From the NCBI GenBank assembly GCA_037042915.1, contig CM073203.1, positions 1,302,001 through 1,366,000 of the forward strand: DNA of 64,000 nucleotides, given 5' to 3'. Each line of letters begins with the position of its first letter. The first letter of the stretch is position 1. The notes under the pieces were generated by a model, which worked only from the letters and a program-made list of their open reading frames with translations, ran no database searches and was not told where the DNA came from. The stretch is from Auricularia sp. M13 (Eukaryota > Basidiomycota > Agaricomycetes > Auriculariales > Auriculariaceae). This document shows, piece after piece, positions 12,171 to 22,578 of the stretch. The position numbers and the translations under genes were made by a program.

Positions 12171-12586
12171 CGGCTCGGTCAGCCGCGGTCAAAGTAACGA
12201 AAATTAAAAATACGTACGGTTTTTTTTTTGGAGGAGGTCGGGCGGGCGGGTGCTGGATGCGGCGGGCGCTGCTGGAGGCTGAGGTTGTTGGGCGGTTTTT
12301 CAGCGGCCGAACGCTACGCGTCAGAAATAAAAAAAAAAAAGGAAGAAAAGAAAAACCGCGTACCTAGTGTACGCGGTTGTGGTTGGCGGGGCGTTTCCGC
12401 GAGCTTCCGGGGTCGGGGATGGTGGTGGTGTGGGTGGCCGGTGTGGTGGTGGTGAGAGAGCAAGAGGCAACCGGAGTCGGCGACGGCCGATTAGCGGTGA
12501 CGACTGCGGCCGATAGCAACCGCCCTGCACGCTAGTAAAAAACCATATGTATAGAATCTGTGCCAGCCAGGTAGTATCTCGTTTAT

Positions 12587-12662
12587 GGCGCACTTGGTTA
12601 CTGTTTGTGATTACTGATTGAGACGAAATCCTTGGTCCCAGGTTCGAATCCCCCTTGTGCCG
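12587..12662 (+). other. tRNA-like relic, possible SINE head
   Basis: The sequence holds GGTTCGAATCC, a perfect B box, at 12641-12651 and TGGCGCACTTGG at 12586-12597, which matches the A-box consensus but for one base. The first seven bases (GGCGCAC) nearly pair with TTGTGCC at the end, like an acceptor stem, and a run of ten T follows, as in a pol III terminator. D and T stems do not pair well, so a working tRNA is unlikely; a tRNA pseudogene or tRNA-derived SINE fits better. Confidence 0.45.
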
Positions 12663-13260
12663 TTTTTTTTTTTCCTTTTTTTCTTTCTTATTATCTCTGG
12701 TAAGGAACACCTGGCATTCCACCTGGTAATGGCAGCTGTTTATTCCACCTAGTTCCGGGAATTCCACCTTGGTATATGAGTTTATTCCACATGTAATTCA
12801 TTTGATTCCAGGTGGGTCCAAGGGTGCTAGGTTGAGTACAATGGCTCGGTACTATGTGGAATTCCGGGAATTCCAGGTGGAATTCCACCTGGAAACGTGG
12901 GGGAGAGTAAGGTTCTCCTGGCCAACATCATCTTGAGCCAGAAATACCTCTGGTCATATGGGACTGACAGCGCCCAGAGTTGTTTAAAACTCAGGTTGGC
13001 CTCACGATGCTCAAGGTCATCAAGCAGTGTCTCTTCTTCATATCTGAAGAGGTAAAGAGAGTCTCATGTCTACCCTCTCCATTGAGCTCCTCAAGCTGAC
13101 CTATGGTGACCCAGATTCTACCAACAAATACGACCAGCGCCCCATCTAGGAGTTCAAGTACAAGAAGAACATGCGGGACAATGGCACTGGCAAAAAAATC
13201 CAAAGGATCATTTTTGCTTGCCAGAACTGCCAGCAAGGGTGAGGGAGTCGGGGTGTTTCA

Positions 13261-14873
13261 GCCATAACAGCAAGTTGACCAGGTGAAGACTGGCCTCAGG
13301 AACTCGCTCTTTGTTCTGTGTGAGTTTGTACTTAAGGTAGTCGCCTGTATGTACATGCTGAGCCCAAAATTCTAGCCTTGCTTACCACAATATGGCTGAT
13401 GGCAAGTCTATGGTGTGTGACAGCTGATTACATCAAACGGAGTGAGCCGACCTTGCAACTGTTTCAGCACCCCAAAATTTTACCTTAAACCTCTCAAACT
13501 GCAGGGATAAGCTCTGGTGATCATTACAAAGAGACCTATCGGCGTAATTTTTGCAATTTATTGAATTACCCATTTGCGGTAGCCGATTTCGCCGCGCACC
13601 ATTCGGAGATAACCGATATCAGAATCAAATCAGGCTCCGAACGGTCAAATTTGGCTCAAATTTCGCCGCGCACCGCAAAATACCTCCGAATATTATGATA
13701 CTTTGGTACTGGGCATCACCAGCCAAACAGTTATCCGTGATCGGCAACTTCCGTATGAGGCACTGTGTCGGATTCCTGGCACGAACATTTTTCCTCTCCA
13801 ATACCCTCAGAAAGTCAATCAAAAGGGTCCGATAAATGTTCTAAGGGCTTCATCTAGACGGAATTTTGATATGTGCATTGGGCATTGAAAGAGACACCCG
13901 ACAGTACCTCCGGAAGCACTGATGACTTCACAAAGACCGAACAAATGCAGCTCCCAGGTTTCGGCTCTGTGGAGTTACTTACATTGGCCTTAAAGAGCCG
14001 ACAGCCAACTTTGGTGAGATTCCATTAGAAATTCACCGAGCACCGAAACGCGCCAGTTTGCCTGTCGGCAGTTGCCGCATTGGCCTCCAAAGTGCCTCCA
14101 AAGTCGCTGTTTGCCCGCAGAGGGATTTCTCTAGAGTAATAAAGTGTGAGACGTACCGATAATGCATGATGGGTCTATTTCTTGCCAATATCCAGTGAGA
14201 TAACCCCCAAATGCTGAGAATGTCCATCATACTTGCCTGGAGAGAGTAAGAACAGGCAGGCACTAGAAACTGCACATGGCACCCTAATATCAGCTGAGAA
14301 TCGTTAAGAAATGTAATAAAGTTATAATTATTTACATATCCAAGCTTAGATGAGCTCCAGGGTCAGATTAGGTGCTATTTCCTCTTGAATGGTGCACACC
14401 TTCGGGCCGATCTTATTTTCCTGGCTTCAATCCTTACTCAAATCCTCTCAGCTCTTAAAGGACTGCTGTATGGCATGTTGTATTGATTTAAAAAACATTT
14501 ACAGGTTATGAGTGGCAGTCACCGCGTTGTGGCATGGTCACTTACACCGGAGGTGTTGAAATCCGGCTATCACCAGGCAGAACGGTCTGACCGGCGCTGC
14601 CCAGTACCAGATACTTAAATTTTAATATACAATAGTAAGAAAATAAGTAATTAAGCCAAAATCTCTAGTCTCCCAGAGTGAAAATGCGACTTGTCGTACT
14701 TGGCTGTCACACACTATATGCAGCAAAGGGTTCCTCATTGCCCGGTTTTTCTGCATGTTTGGCTCAGAGGAAAACTTTTGCTACACATCCTGCCAGGCAA
14801 ATTTCACCGATGTCCACCCTTATGAGACAGAGCTTTTTTGCTTGCTTGGGCCAAAGGATACCGTTCACGCTGA
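13261..14873. other. No supported gene
   Basis: Only short ORFs, all below 95 codons and without recognisable motifs. The words TTTCGCCGCGCACC occur twice around 13588 and 13660 and resemble the end of the MITE at 3417-3945, so old MITE debris is possible. Nothing else stands out. Confidence 0.35.
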
Positions 14874-14875
14874 TA

Positions 14876-16404
14876 CAGTGGCGAAACTTGAGATTGCCGG
14901 TTTCATCCGCAGTTGAATTTTACAGCCTCAGAAATTTATATTAATAAAACTAATACTGTATTATATTGCTAGAGGTATTATATGTATACCTATTGCTGAG
15001 ACCGCGTCTCAAATGGCGGTCTGACTGAGGCAGAACCGAATTATGTAATCTTGACCGGCATTCGTGCCGGTCCGTTTTCACTTTTTCATCACCCATCCAC
15101 GCTTCGTCGCAGCTGCAACAGACACCGTCCGCATCTCCTGACATGGTGGTTGCTACTCCAACGAAACTTGCGCGGATTTACACGCTCCGTCAAAACGGAC
15201 ACACGTTTGCAGACATCGGCAACCAACTCGGCATTGACGAGCGTACGGTGTCACGCAACTACAAACAAATGCTGCAGACGCAAGATCCTTACACCAAGAG
15301 ACTCTACAAGGGCCGCAAAAAGGTCCTCACACCTCACAAGGTCCGCATTGCAAAGCGCGCCATCCTTGGCGGTTTGGTCCGAGATGCTACCGACTGCCAA
15401 CGCCAGCTCTTCCCGACTCTCACGCCCCAGGCTGTTCGTAGCATGCTTCGTAGCATCGGTCTCAATGGCAGGGTACAGAGGAAAAAGCCCTATCTATCGA
15501 TGATCCACGTCAGTCGGCGATTCAAGGGGGCAGGGCAGCATCGTGACTAGATTGACTGGGACTGGCAGAACGTCGTCTTCTCAGATGAAACCAAAATCAA
15601 CCTCTTTGGGTCGGATGGGCGCCAGTACTGCTGGAGGTACCCTGGCATGGAGCTTTCTCCCCGATATGTGCAGAAGGAGGTCAAGCACGGTGGCAGCAAC
15701 ATTATGGTCTGGGGCTGCATCACCTGGAACGGTGTTGGTCGCCTTCACCGCATTGAAGGCCACATGAACTCGGAACAGTACTGCCATATTCTTGAGGAGT
15801 CCCTTCTTGGGACCCTGCATGACCAGGGAAAACTCGTGGAGAACATCCTATTCCAGCAGGATAACGACCCGAAGCACACTTCACGACGAACGAAGCGCTG
15901 GCTTGACGATCACAATGTCGATCTTCTGCCCTGGCCCGCCGCATCTCCGGACATGAACATCATAGAACACATCTGGGTGCTTGTCAAACGCCGGGTGCGC
16001 GCCCGATCACGGCTGCCATGCAACCTGGAGCAGCTGTGGCAAGCTGTCCAGGAGGAATGGTATGCCATAACTGTTGCGGAGATTTGCAAGCTCTATGCGT
16101 CAATACCCCGTCGTGTAGAGGCGCTGGCTAAGGCTAGGGGCTGGTACACCAAGTATTGATACTTTGCAAAGGTGTGTCTTGCACTGCTCCTTGACGGCGG
16201 TATATTCATGTCCTCTGGAGGTTCGGCTTCATCCGTCCGACACTCATAGCTTGCTTAATTCCAGATATTTTTGCTTCAAACTTTTTTTACAGTATAATTT
16301 GCCTTAACATGAACATTTTTTGTCTTTGGACCTAAATGATTACACATGTGGTTACAAAGATATGGCCGGTCGGCGCCGACCGGCAATCTCAAGATTCGCC
16401 ACTG
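14876..16404 (+). mobile_element. Tc1/mariner element, full length with TIRs
   Basis: The ends are CAGTGGCGAAACTTGAGATT on the left and the inverse of CAGTGGCGAATCTTGAGATT on the right, so the TIRs differ at one base over at least 26 bp. TA at 14874-14875 and 16405-16406 is the target duplication. At 1529 bp with a single transposase gene, size and layout are normal for the superfamily. The first six bases are the same as those of the 863-bp palindromic elements. Confidence 0.9.
15143..16159 (+). pseudogene. Tc1/mariner DD34E transposase with one premature stop
   Basis: The frame has 338 codons from ATG 15143 to TGA 16157-16159, with a single in-frame TAG at 15548-15550 (codon 136), where related proteins usually have Trp (HRD-x-IDWDWQNVVFSDE). 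An N-terminal helix-turn-helix reads IYTLRQNGHTFADIGNQLGI. The catalytic triad is visible: D in VVFSDETK, D in FQQDNDPKHTS and E in NIIEHIW, with 34 residues between the last two (DD34E). The enzyme would cut and paste its own element and perhaps relatives with similar ends. The rest of the frame is undamaged, so the inactivation is recent or the stop is a sequencing or RIP-like C-to-T change on the other strand. Confidence 0.9.
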
Positions 16405-19258
16405 TACGAAGGATGCTAAGACCCTCTGGACATTTGCCGTCCTGACACTCATGCTGCCCAAGGGGAGCAATCCAGGCATGTGTATGTTTCCTGAGCTAGG
16501 TGTCTATATCCTCCTTATACTGTACAAATATTATTTTATCCAAAATTGAGCCCAGATCCAAATTTCTGAGGTGTTTTCCAAGATCTTACTCCTCCATCCA
16601 AAATTTTGTGAGAGATCCAAGCTGCAGGACTTGTCATTCAGATCGACGTCACCGGATCCAAATCTGGTGCCAGAATCCAAACAGGGCACACCCCGGATCC
16701 AGGGAATGCTTCCGAGCATCCAAGTCCAATCCAAACCTTTTCCATGTATTTCTGAGCTAACTCATACGAAAAATTGAAGTTATTATTTATTTACTCGGGA
16801 AGCCGCTTCTCGGGCCCGAAGGTCCACAGTAGTAGTAGTAGTAGTATACAGGAGTTTCAGGGCCTACAAAGACCTCTCCCGCTTCAGTCAACCCGCAAGA
16901 CGCATCAAGCGAGTGACCGGGCCAACCCACCCACCCAATGTTGATCCTTTCTTTGAGGGTAGTCTAGGCGCGGTCCGTTACGCACAGGCAAGTCGGGAGC
17001 CTGCGACGTGCCGCTTCCCGTTCAACTGCCCGTCTTCTCCAGCCAACCCACTTTCGAGACCCATCACCATCCAGATCAACATTCCAGTTTACCCCGTCGA
17101 CTTTAGCTGCACGCCAGCTAGGAGTACACGCGCGCCGGTAGGCCAGCAAAATGGCCTAGCACGCGATGAGCCAAATTGGCCAGCAACGTAGCGGTGTTCA
17201 CGTCTGCCAGTAGGTACTGAATACGCATTGTATGAGGGATGAGACGCAGTTTCAGCATTGCGCTTCTGCCGTCGATCGACATCTTCAACGCTGGTAGACG
17301 GCGTATGAGCGATGCATCGTCAGAGCAAGCACGCTCTCACTCATCCCAGAAATGTTGCCTGTACCCACAAATGATGTCCGAGGCAGTACAAGTGAACAGA
17401 ACATGAACAGTGTCCTCTATTCCAGAGTTGCAAAGCCTGCATTGGCGCTCATCGCGGTCAGTGTTCAACCTACGGCCCGCCTCCACAGCCAGGCGGTGGT
17501 CAGAGAGCAGCAGACAGGTGAGGGCTATTCTCGCAGCCTTATTTCTGACCAAAAGATAAGTTCGAAATGTCAATAACGGCTTGGACTCCTTTCCATTCTT
17601 GTCAAACATGAGACGCTCGTGCAGAAGCTCCAGTTTGGGCAACCCGTTGAACTCTTCGCTAATGTGCGTCTCCATTGCCTTCTTTACTTTTGCCAGCAGC
17701 ACATCTGCTTCACGTGGGGTCTGAGGAATTCCTTCTGTAATACCCAGCCGATCGAGGTGCGTCTGGAGGTCGTGCCACCACCCGGAGCGGCGAACAGTTG
17801 CGTTCTCCATCGTCTGATGCAGGGCTGCCCTTGAGAGATGAGTCGACGGCAACCCCAGGATGTACTTGAGAAATCTCAGGACAAGATGTAAGCGCCAGAA
17901 ACGGATAGGCCATATCCCAGTCTCCGTAAAGAGAATGCACAGCTGAGAGCGAGTCTGGAGGCCCAGTAGGCGCCGCAGGAATGTGTGCTGTACTGCTTCC
18001 AACCAATCCAGTTGCTTAAGGGTTCCCGTGCCTGCGACTTCAACACCGTACGTGAGTCTAGAATCTATCTGTGCTGCGTAAAGCAGACAGCCTTGCCACG
18101 GCGGTAACTGCCCAGTGTGGGACTCCACGAAGAAGGTGACATTGGCCGCGCGACGTGCTGCTGTGGAGCAACCCTTGATCTGTGCATCCCAGCAATTCGG
18201 ACCAGCTGTCGAGAATAAAGTCCCCACATACTTGTACTGCTGTGCATAACTCAGTGTGGAGCCATAAATCGTCAGCGCAGGTAGTACCGCCGGTGCGCGC
18301 AAATGGCCGCAAAAGAGCATGACCACGGTCTTCTTGGTATTGACCTCCATTCTGTTTCGCGAGGCCCAGGTAGCCAATGCATCGAGTTTAGTTTGCAGAC
18401 CACGGGCAGATGTTGACATGAGTGCCAAGTCATCCGCGTGCTCCAAGTGAGAGACCACTGTATTACCCAGGACCACATCATCGGCATCCACTGGGGTGGT
18501 GAAGTCTGCCATATACAAGATGAACGCCAGCGGCGAGGCAGGGTCTCCCATGAGTATACCTAACTGAGCTTGCATTGCACTGGATAGGCCGCCGTCGCGA
18601 CGCAGGTAGTAACACATTTCTGTATACAATTTGCGCAGCCAGTCGAACACTGGGCCTGAGATTCCCATGTCCAGGAATTTCATCCATAGTATTGACTGAT
18701 CAACGGATGGGAAAGCGTTGCGCAGATCCACAAATGCGACATAGAGAGGTTTCTGCTGGCGGTGTGCCGTTTCCATTGCCACGCGCAGTACAAAGGGGTT
18801 GTTTTCTGTGCGATAACCAGGTCGGAAGCCGTTCTGCGACGAAGGCAAAGCATTGGTAGCATCCACAAAGCTTCGGATACGAGCCTCCAGTATCAAGGTC
18901 ATCAACTTGAGGAAGCAGCATTCAAGGGCTATCATCCTGAAGTTCTCTGGGTCGTCGTACGGGCCCTTTGCCTTTGGTACAGCTGCCAGTAAAGTAGCCT
19001 TCCACGCAGAAGGGATGAGTTGATCCCTCAGGCATGTTGTCAAAAGAGTAGCTAGAGCAGTGTTTGACATCTTCAGGATATCCGCGTAAGACTGCGAGTC
19101 GATGCCGAGTGCGGTTTTGAGGTGTTCAATAATCCGAGTTTTGCCTTCTGCAACCTCTCTCTCAGTGATCTCCCGGGAGAAAATCTGGTCAGTTGAGTGA
19201 TCGACGGTACGCTCAGGCAGATTGGAAATGATCTCGTCAATTTGAGCCTTGAATAGAG

Positions 19259-19868
19259 TAGTGTAGCCGGAGTCCGGTTCGCGAACCTCCGAACCTCCGA
19301 ACCGAACCCGAACCGAACCGAGGTTCGGGGTGGTTCAGGTTCAGGTTCACTGCCAAGCCGAACCCCATCCGAACCGTGTTCGAACTGAACCGAACCTGCA
19401 AACCTCCACACATATAAAGCTCACAGATTTCAGTTTTTTCATGGCTTGGGGGCTCGATTTGTCCCAATCTTGCTTATGTAACATCTGCTTGGCCCTCCAT
19501 CAAAGCTGCAGGGTCATTGACACTGCCAGACAGTGAGCTGCGAAGTAGATCAGATGACATAATCCATTCCCACAGGGTGATATGCAAGCTTGCTGCATTG
19601 AAATCAGGCTCCCAAGGACTTTACAACATCAACGGACAGTGTTAATCATTGAATACAATCAAAAACTACCCCTATGAGCCTTGCATTAGCTTTCAAAGTA
19701 TCTATTTCTTACCATACAGTGTGTTCGAGGTTCGAACCCCGAACCGAACCTGAGGTTCGAACCCCGAACCGAACCTGAGGTTCGGGTTTGATGGTTCGGG
19801 AGCAGGTTTGGTTCGAGGTTCAGAAAAAAGGCCGCCGAACCGAACCGAACTGAACATCGGCTACACTA
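19259..19868. mobile_element. hAT-type MITE, 610 bp
   Basis: Ends are TAGTGTAGCCG and the inverse CGGCTACACTA, with a perfect 8-bp duplication GAATAGAG at 19251-19258 and 19869-19876. Terminal TAGTG...CACTA and 8-bp duplications are hAT hallmarks. Both subterminal regions are packed with CCGAACC/GGTTCGG words, probably transposase-binding sites. No ORF. It sits in LINE-A ORF2 just upstream of the RT domain. Confidence 0.9.
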
Positions 19869-20141
19869 GAATAGAGCGTCAAATTGCGCAGGAGGATTGT
19901 TGGGACCGCTCAACCGGCCGCTAAAGTTTGCATCCAGCTTCTCACCGTCGAGATTGAATTTAGTTTTGTCTGACTTGCACCATTCCATGACCAAGTCCCA
20001 GAACTGCTCAGCAGTGCGTCTGTCTAGCATGCGCGTGAGATTCCTGCTGCGGATAGCCGCTAGCTCTGCTCGTGCACGGTGACTGATACGCCACCGCGTC
20101 TCCCAGAGTGCAGGATTTTGAGTCATCTCGCCGCTCTGCTA

Positions 20142-20953
20142 TCCCCCTTATTCTGCACATTTAAAAAAACCTCCAAAATGAGGTGTCCTCCTCTGTCTGA
20201 GAACATCCTTCAAATTCTAAGAGCCTTCCATCCAAGAAATGAGTTCCATCCCAAACTGAGTGTGGTCATCCAAACTGGGGAATGCTTCCATCCAAGGCAG
20301 CGCATATCCATCCCAAAATAAGCGCCCACCCTCCAAGGCAGCACGCTTCCATCCCAAAATAAGCGCCCATCCATCAAGCCAGAAAGCTTCCATCCAAGAC
20401 AGAATGCTTCCATCCTAAAAATAAGCGCCCACCCTCCAAGGGAAAAGGTGTCCATCCAAGCTGAGTACCTTCCATCCAAGCTGACCTTGCTTTTTAATTT
20501 GTTCATAAGCATATTCAGATGCAGAGATGTTACATAAGCAGGATACTCGGCCAGGTGTACAACTCTATTAACCAAACCATCCCTGCTTATGTAATATCTC
20601 TGATGCTTATGAACAAATTAAAAAGCAAGGTCAGCTTGGATGGAAGGTACTCAGCTTGGATGGACACCTTTTCCCTTGGAGGGTGGGCGCTTATTTTTAG
20701 GATGGAAGCATTCTGTCTTGGATGGAAGCTTTCTGGCTTGATGGATGGGTGCTTATTTTGGGATGGAAGCGCGCTGCCTTGGAGGGTGGGCGCTTATTTT
20801 GGGATGGAAGCGCTTCCTGATTGGGATGACAGCACCCAGTTTAGGATGGAAGTGCTTTCTTGGATGGAACACTCTCAGAAATTGGAGGATGTTCTCTGAC
20901 AGAGGAGGAGGGTCTTTTTTGGAGGTTTTTTTAAATGTGCAGATTAAGAAGGA
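20142..20953. mobile_element. Foldback element family II, 812 bp
   Basis: Terminal sequence TCCCCCTTATTCTGCACATT matches the inverse of the right end (AATGTGCAGATTAAGAAGGA) with few mismatches, flanked by TA at 20140-20141 and 20954-20955. Arms of more than 300 bp repeat CCATCCAAG/CTTGGATGG and GGGCGCTTATTTTGGGATGG words many times. No coding capacity. It interrupts LINE-A ORF2 between the RNase H and RT domains. A lone arm is at 10126-10250. Confidence 0.85.
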
Positions 20954-22578
20954 TACTCTGCAGCCGGAACCACGGCTCATTGTGCAGGTCGGGTTCGCGT
21001 GAGAATATGTCCTGTGAGGTTCCCTGGGAGTTCAAAGGTGGCAATGAGGTTGTGACTTTAATGCCCGGTATGCAGCGTGTAAAATCCTCATCCAAGACAG
21101 TTGACACAGCATCCACGCGTGCCTGGAACGGTTGCAGAGGCATCAGGAGCGCTGCACCCTCCTTTGCCAGGCTGTCTGCCGCATCGTTGTGGCTGTTCCC
21201 CGAGTGCGACTTGACCCAGACCAAGTGAACCCCGGCAAGACGCCTACAGATGGCAAGGTGGATTTGGAACAGTAGATCTCCATTTGTACAAGACCATCCC
21301 AGGTCAGCGCGAGAGGGCGCCCACTCCGCAACACTGCGTATAGCATACTCGGAGTCAGAGTAGATGACTAGGGCCCTGAGAGGATCGGAGTCGTCAATCA
21401 CCGCCAGCAGAGCCAATAATTCTCCCTTGTTATTGGTCTGTTTTGGGCCGTAAACGCGTAGTGACCGATTTCTCTTGCAGTCTGGCCCCCAGTATACACC
21501 GGCGCCTGCACGCGGTGCAGAAGACATAGTATCTGAGCAGCTACCATCGACCCATACCCTGATTGGGTTCTTGTCTGACACGCGAAGCGGGCCATAGAGC
21601 TCTATCATAGCATCCTCCCATGAACGAGATGTATTTGTGGCATCCTGTAACATGCTATCAATTTGGGAGGAAGGATCGAAGAGGCAGATGTCCTCCTTGC
21701 ACAGCGGAGGTCGTTGCCGGGGTATTGACCGCGGTTGTGGCATGTGCAAGCGCAACCTCGTGTGCAGAACAGCATGGTCCGAAATCGAGTGAAGGGCCTC
21801 TACTGAGAACAGCGCCACGCTATCCAAGTGTTCTGCCGAAATCAGAGCATAGTCCACAATAGCATCACCATTTGAGTGGAACGAGGTCATATGCCCCCCG
21901 TGACTGTGATCAACACTAATCGCACCGTTGAGTATGCACAGGTCGTTCTCCGAAGCCTGAGACAGCAACCAGGTACCGCGCGGTGAGATCGGTGCGGTGT
22001 CTCTGGAGACTCGTTGAGGATGGTGATCGGCAGCACGTCTGCCCGAGGTTCGAGCATTTAGATCGCCAGCCATGTATACAAGCTTCCCGGAAGCACGTAA
22101 CCCGACCAAAATTTCTTCAATGCGCTGTACCGGGTCCACCAGGGTCCAGGTCGCATTATCGATGCGGGTATTGGCACAGTATAAATATGTGCCGACAATG
22201 AAAGCATTCGGCAGCTCCAGGACAATAATATCGGAGCCGGACAGGTCTACACGTAGTTCCGCTTGTACAGAGTCGTGTATAACAGCGGCAACACCGCCCC
22301 AGCCATGATCCATATTCGCCCTCTCCGGGAGACAAGACGATAGCCGTTGGGCAGAAGCTTTTGTAGCGGCCCTTCTTCGCCCGGCCGCAAGTGAGTCTCC
22401 TGCAGAAGTAGTACCTGGGTGGACTTGATAAGTTCAATCATGGGCGAACGACGCAATTTAACAGCTAAAGAGCCGTTAATGTTGACACTTTTGATTTTGA
22501 TTATGAAACTGTCATCCAGCAATGGACTAGTACATAGTGTGTCACGCTGCTGCGGCAGCGACGGCGCGTTCGCCCTAT

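Larger units (their letters stand above)
10914..12916. mobile_element. 2.0-kb TIR element with 10-bp target duplication (MULE-like)
   Basis: It starts TGTAAGTGACTGTCCCCCAC and ends GTGGGGGAGAGTAAGGTTCT. The inner 11 bases of these ends match as inverted repeats. The 10-bp sequence CCTGGCCAAC is perfectly duplicated at 10904-10913 and 12917-12926. Duplications of 9-11 bp are usual for Mutator-like elements. Subterminal parts repeat GGAATTCCA and TTCCACCTGG palindromes. There is no transposase; the core is a GC-rich block (11370-12170) and a tRNA-like segment (12587-12662). A shorter relative with the same ends is at 30327-30773. Confidence 0.75.
10690..13260 (+). pseudogene. Decayed coding sequence, split by the 2-kb element
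   Basis: Upstream of the insertion a short stretch reads SEELARLNCLLHSAIHPAM and continues to QPVPGQ. Downstream, in the frame expected if the element and one copy of its 10-bp duplication are left out, PELFKTQVGLTMLKVIKQ follows with an intervening stop. Another open fragment around 13110-13240 reads YKKNMRDNGTGKKIQ and IIFACQNCQQG in a different frame. Codon-like texture is present but stops are frequent. I do not recognise the protein; a transposon-derived gene is as likely as a host gene. Confidence 0.35.
17337..22522 (-). pseudogene. LINE-A ORF2: endonuclease, RNase H, reverse transcriptase
   Basis: Reading 5' to 3' on the minus strand: an APE-type endonuclease (LLQETHL, VYMAGDLNART, GDAIVDYALI, SDHAVLH), then an RNase H with its acidic residues (IRVWVDGS, NNKGELLAL, IYSDSEYAI, WVKSHSGNSHNDAADSLAKE), then a reverse transcriptase (FVDLRNAFPSVD, GILMGDPASPLAF, HADDLALMS) and a C-terminal zinc knuckle CRLC-x8-H-x4-C. 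RNase H lies between EN and RT instead of after RT as in most LINEs that have it. The protein would nick DNA and reverse-transcribe its own RNA. Breaks: a frame change near 22318, a 610-bp hAT MITE at 19259-19868 (frame kept when it and one 8-bp duplication are left out) and the 812-bp foldback at 20142-20953, across which the frames do not meet cleanly. Confidence 0.85.

Noticed and set aside
11358-12192. Long overlapping ORFs on both strands (up to 271 codons)
   Set aside because: They lie in the GC-rich low-complexity block, all frames are open, and the translations are Arg/Pro/Ala-rich with no motif; this is a composition effect.
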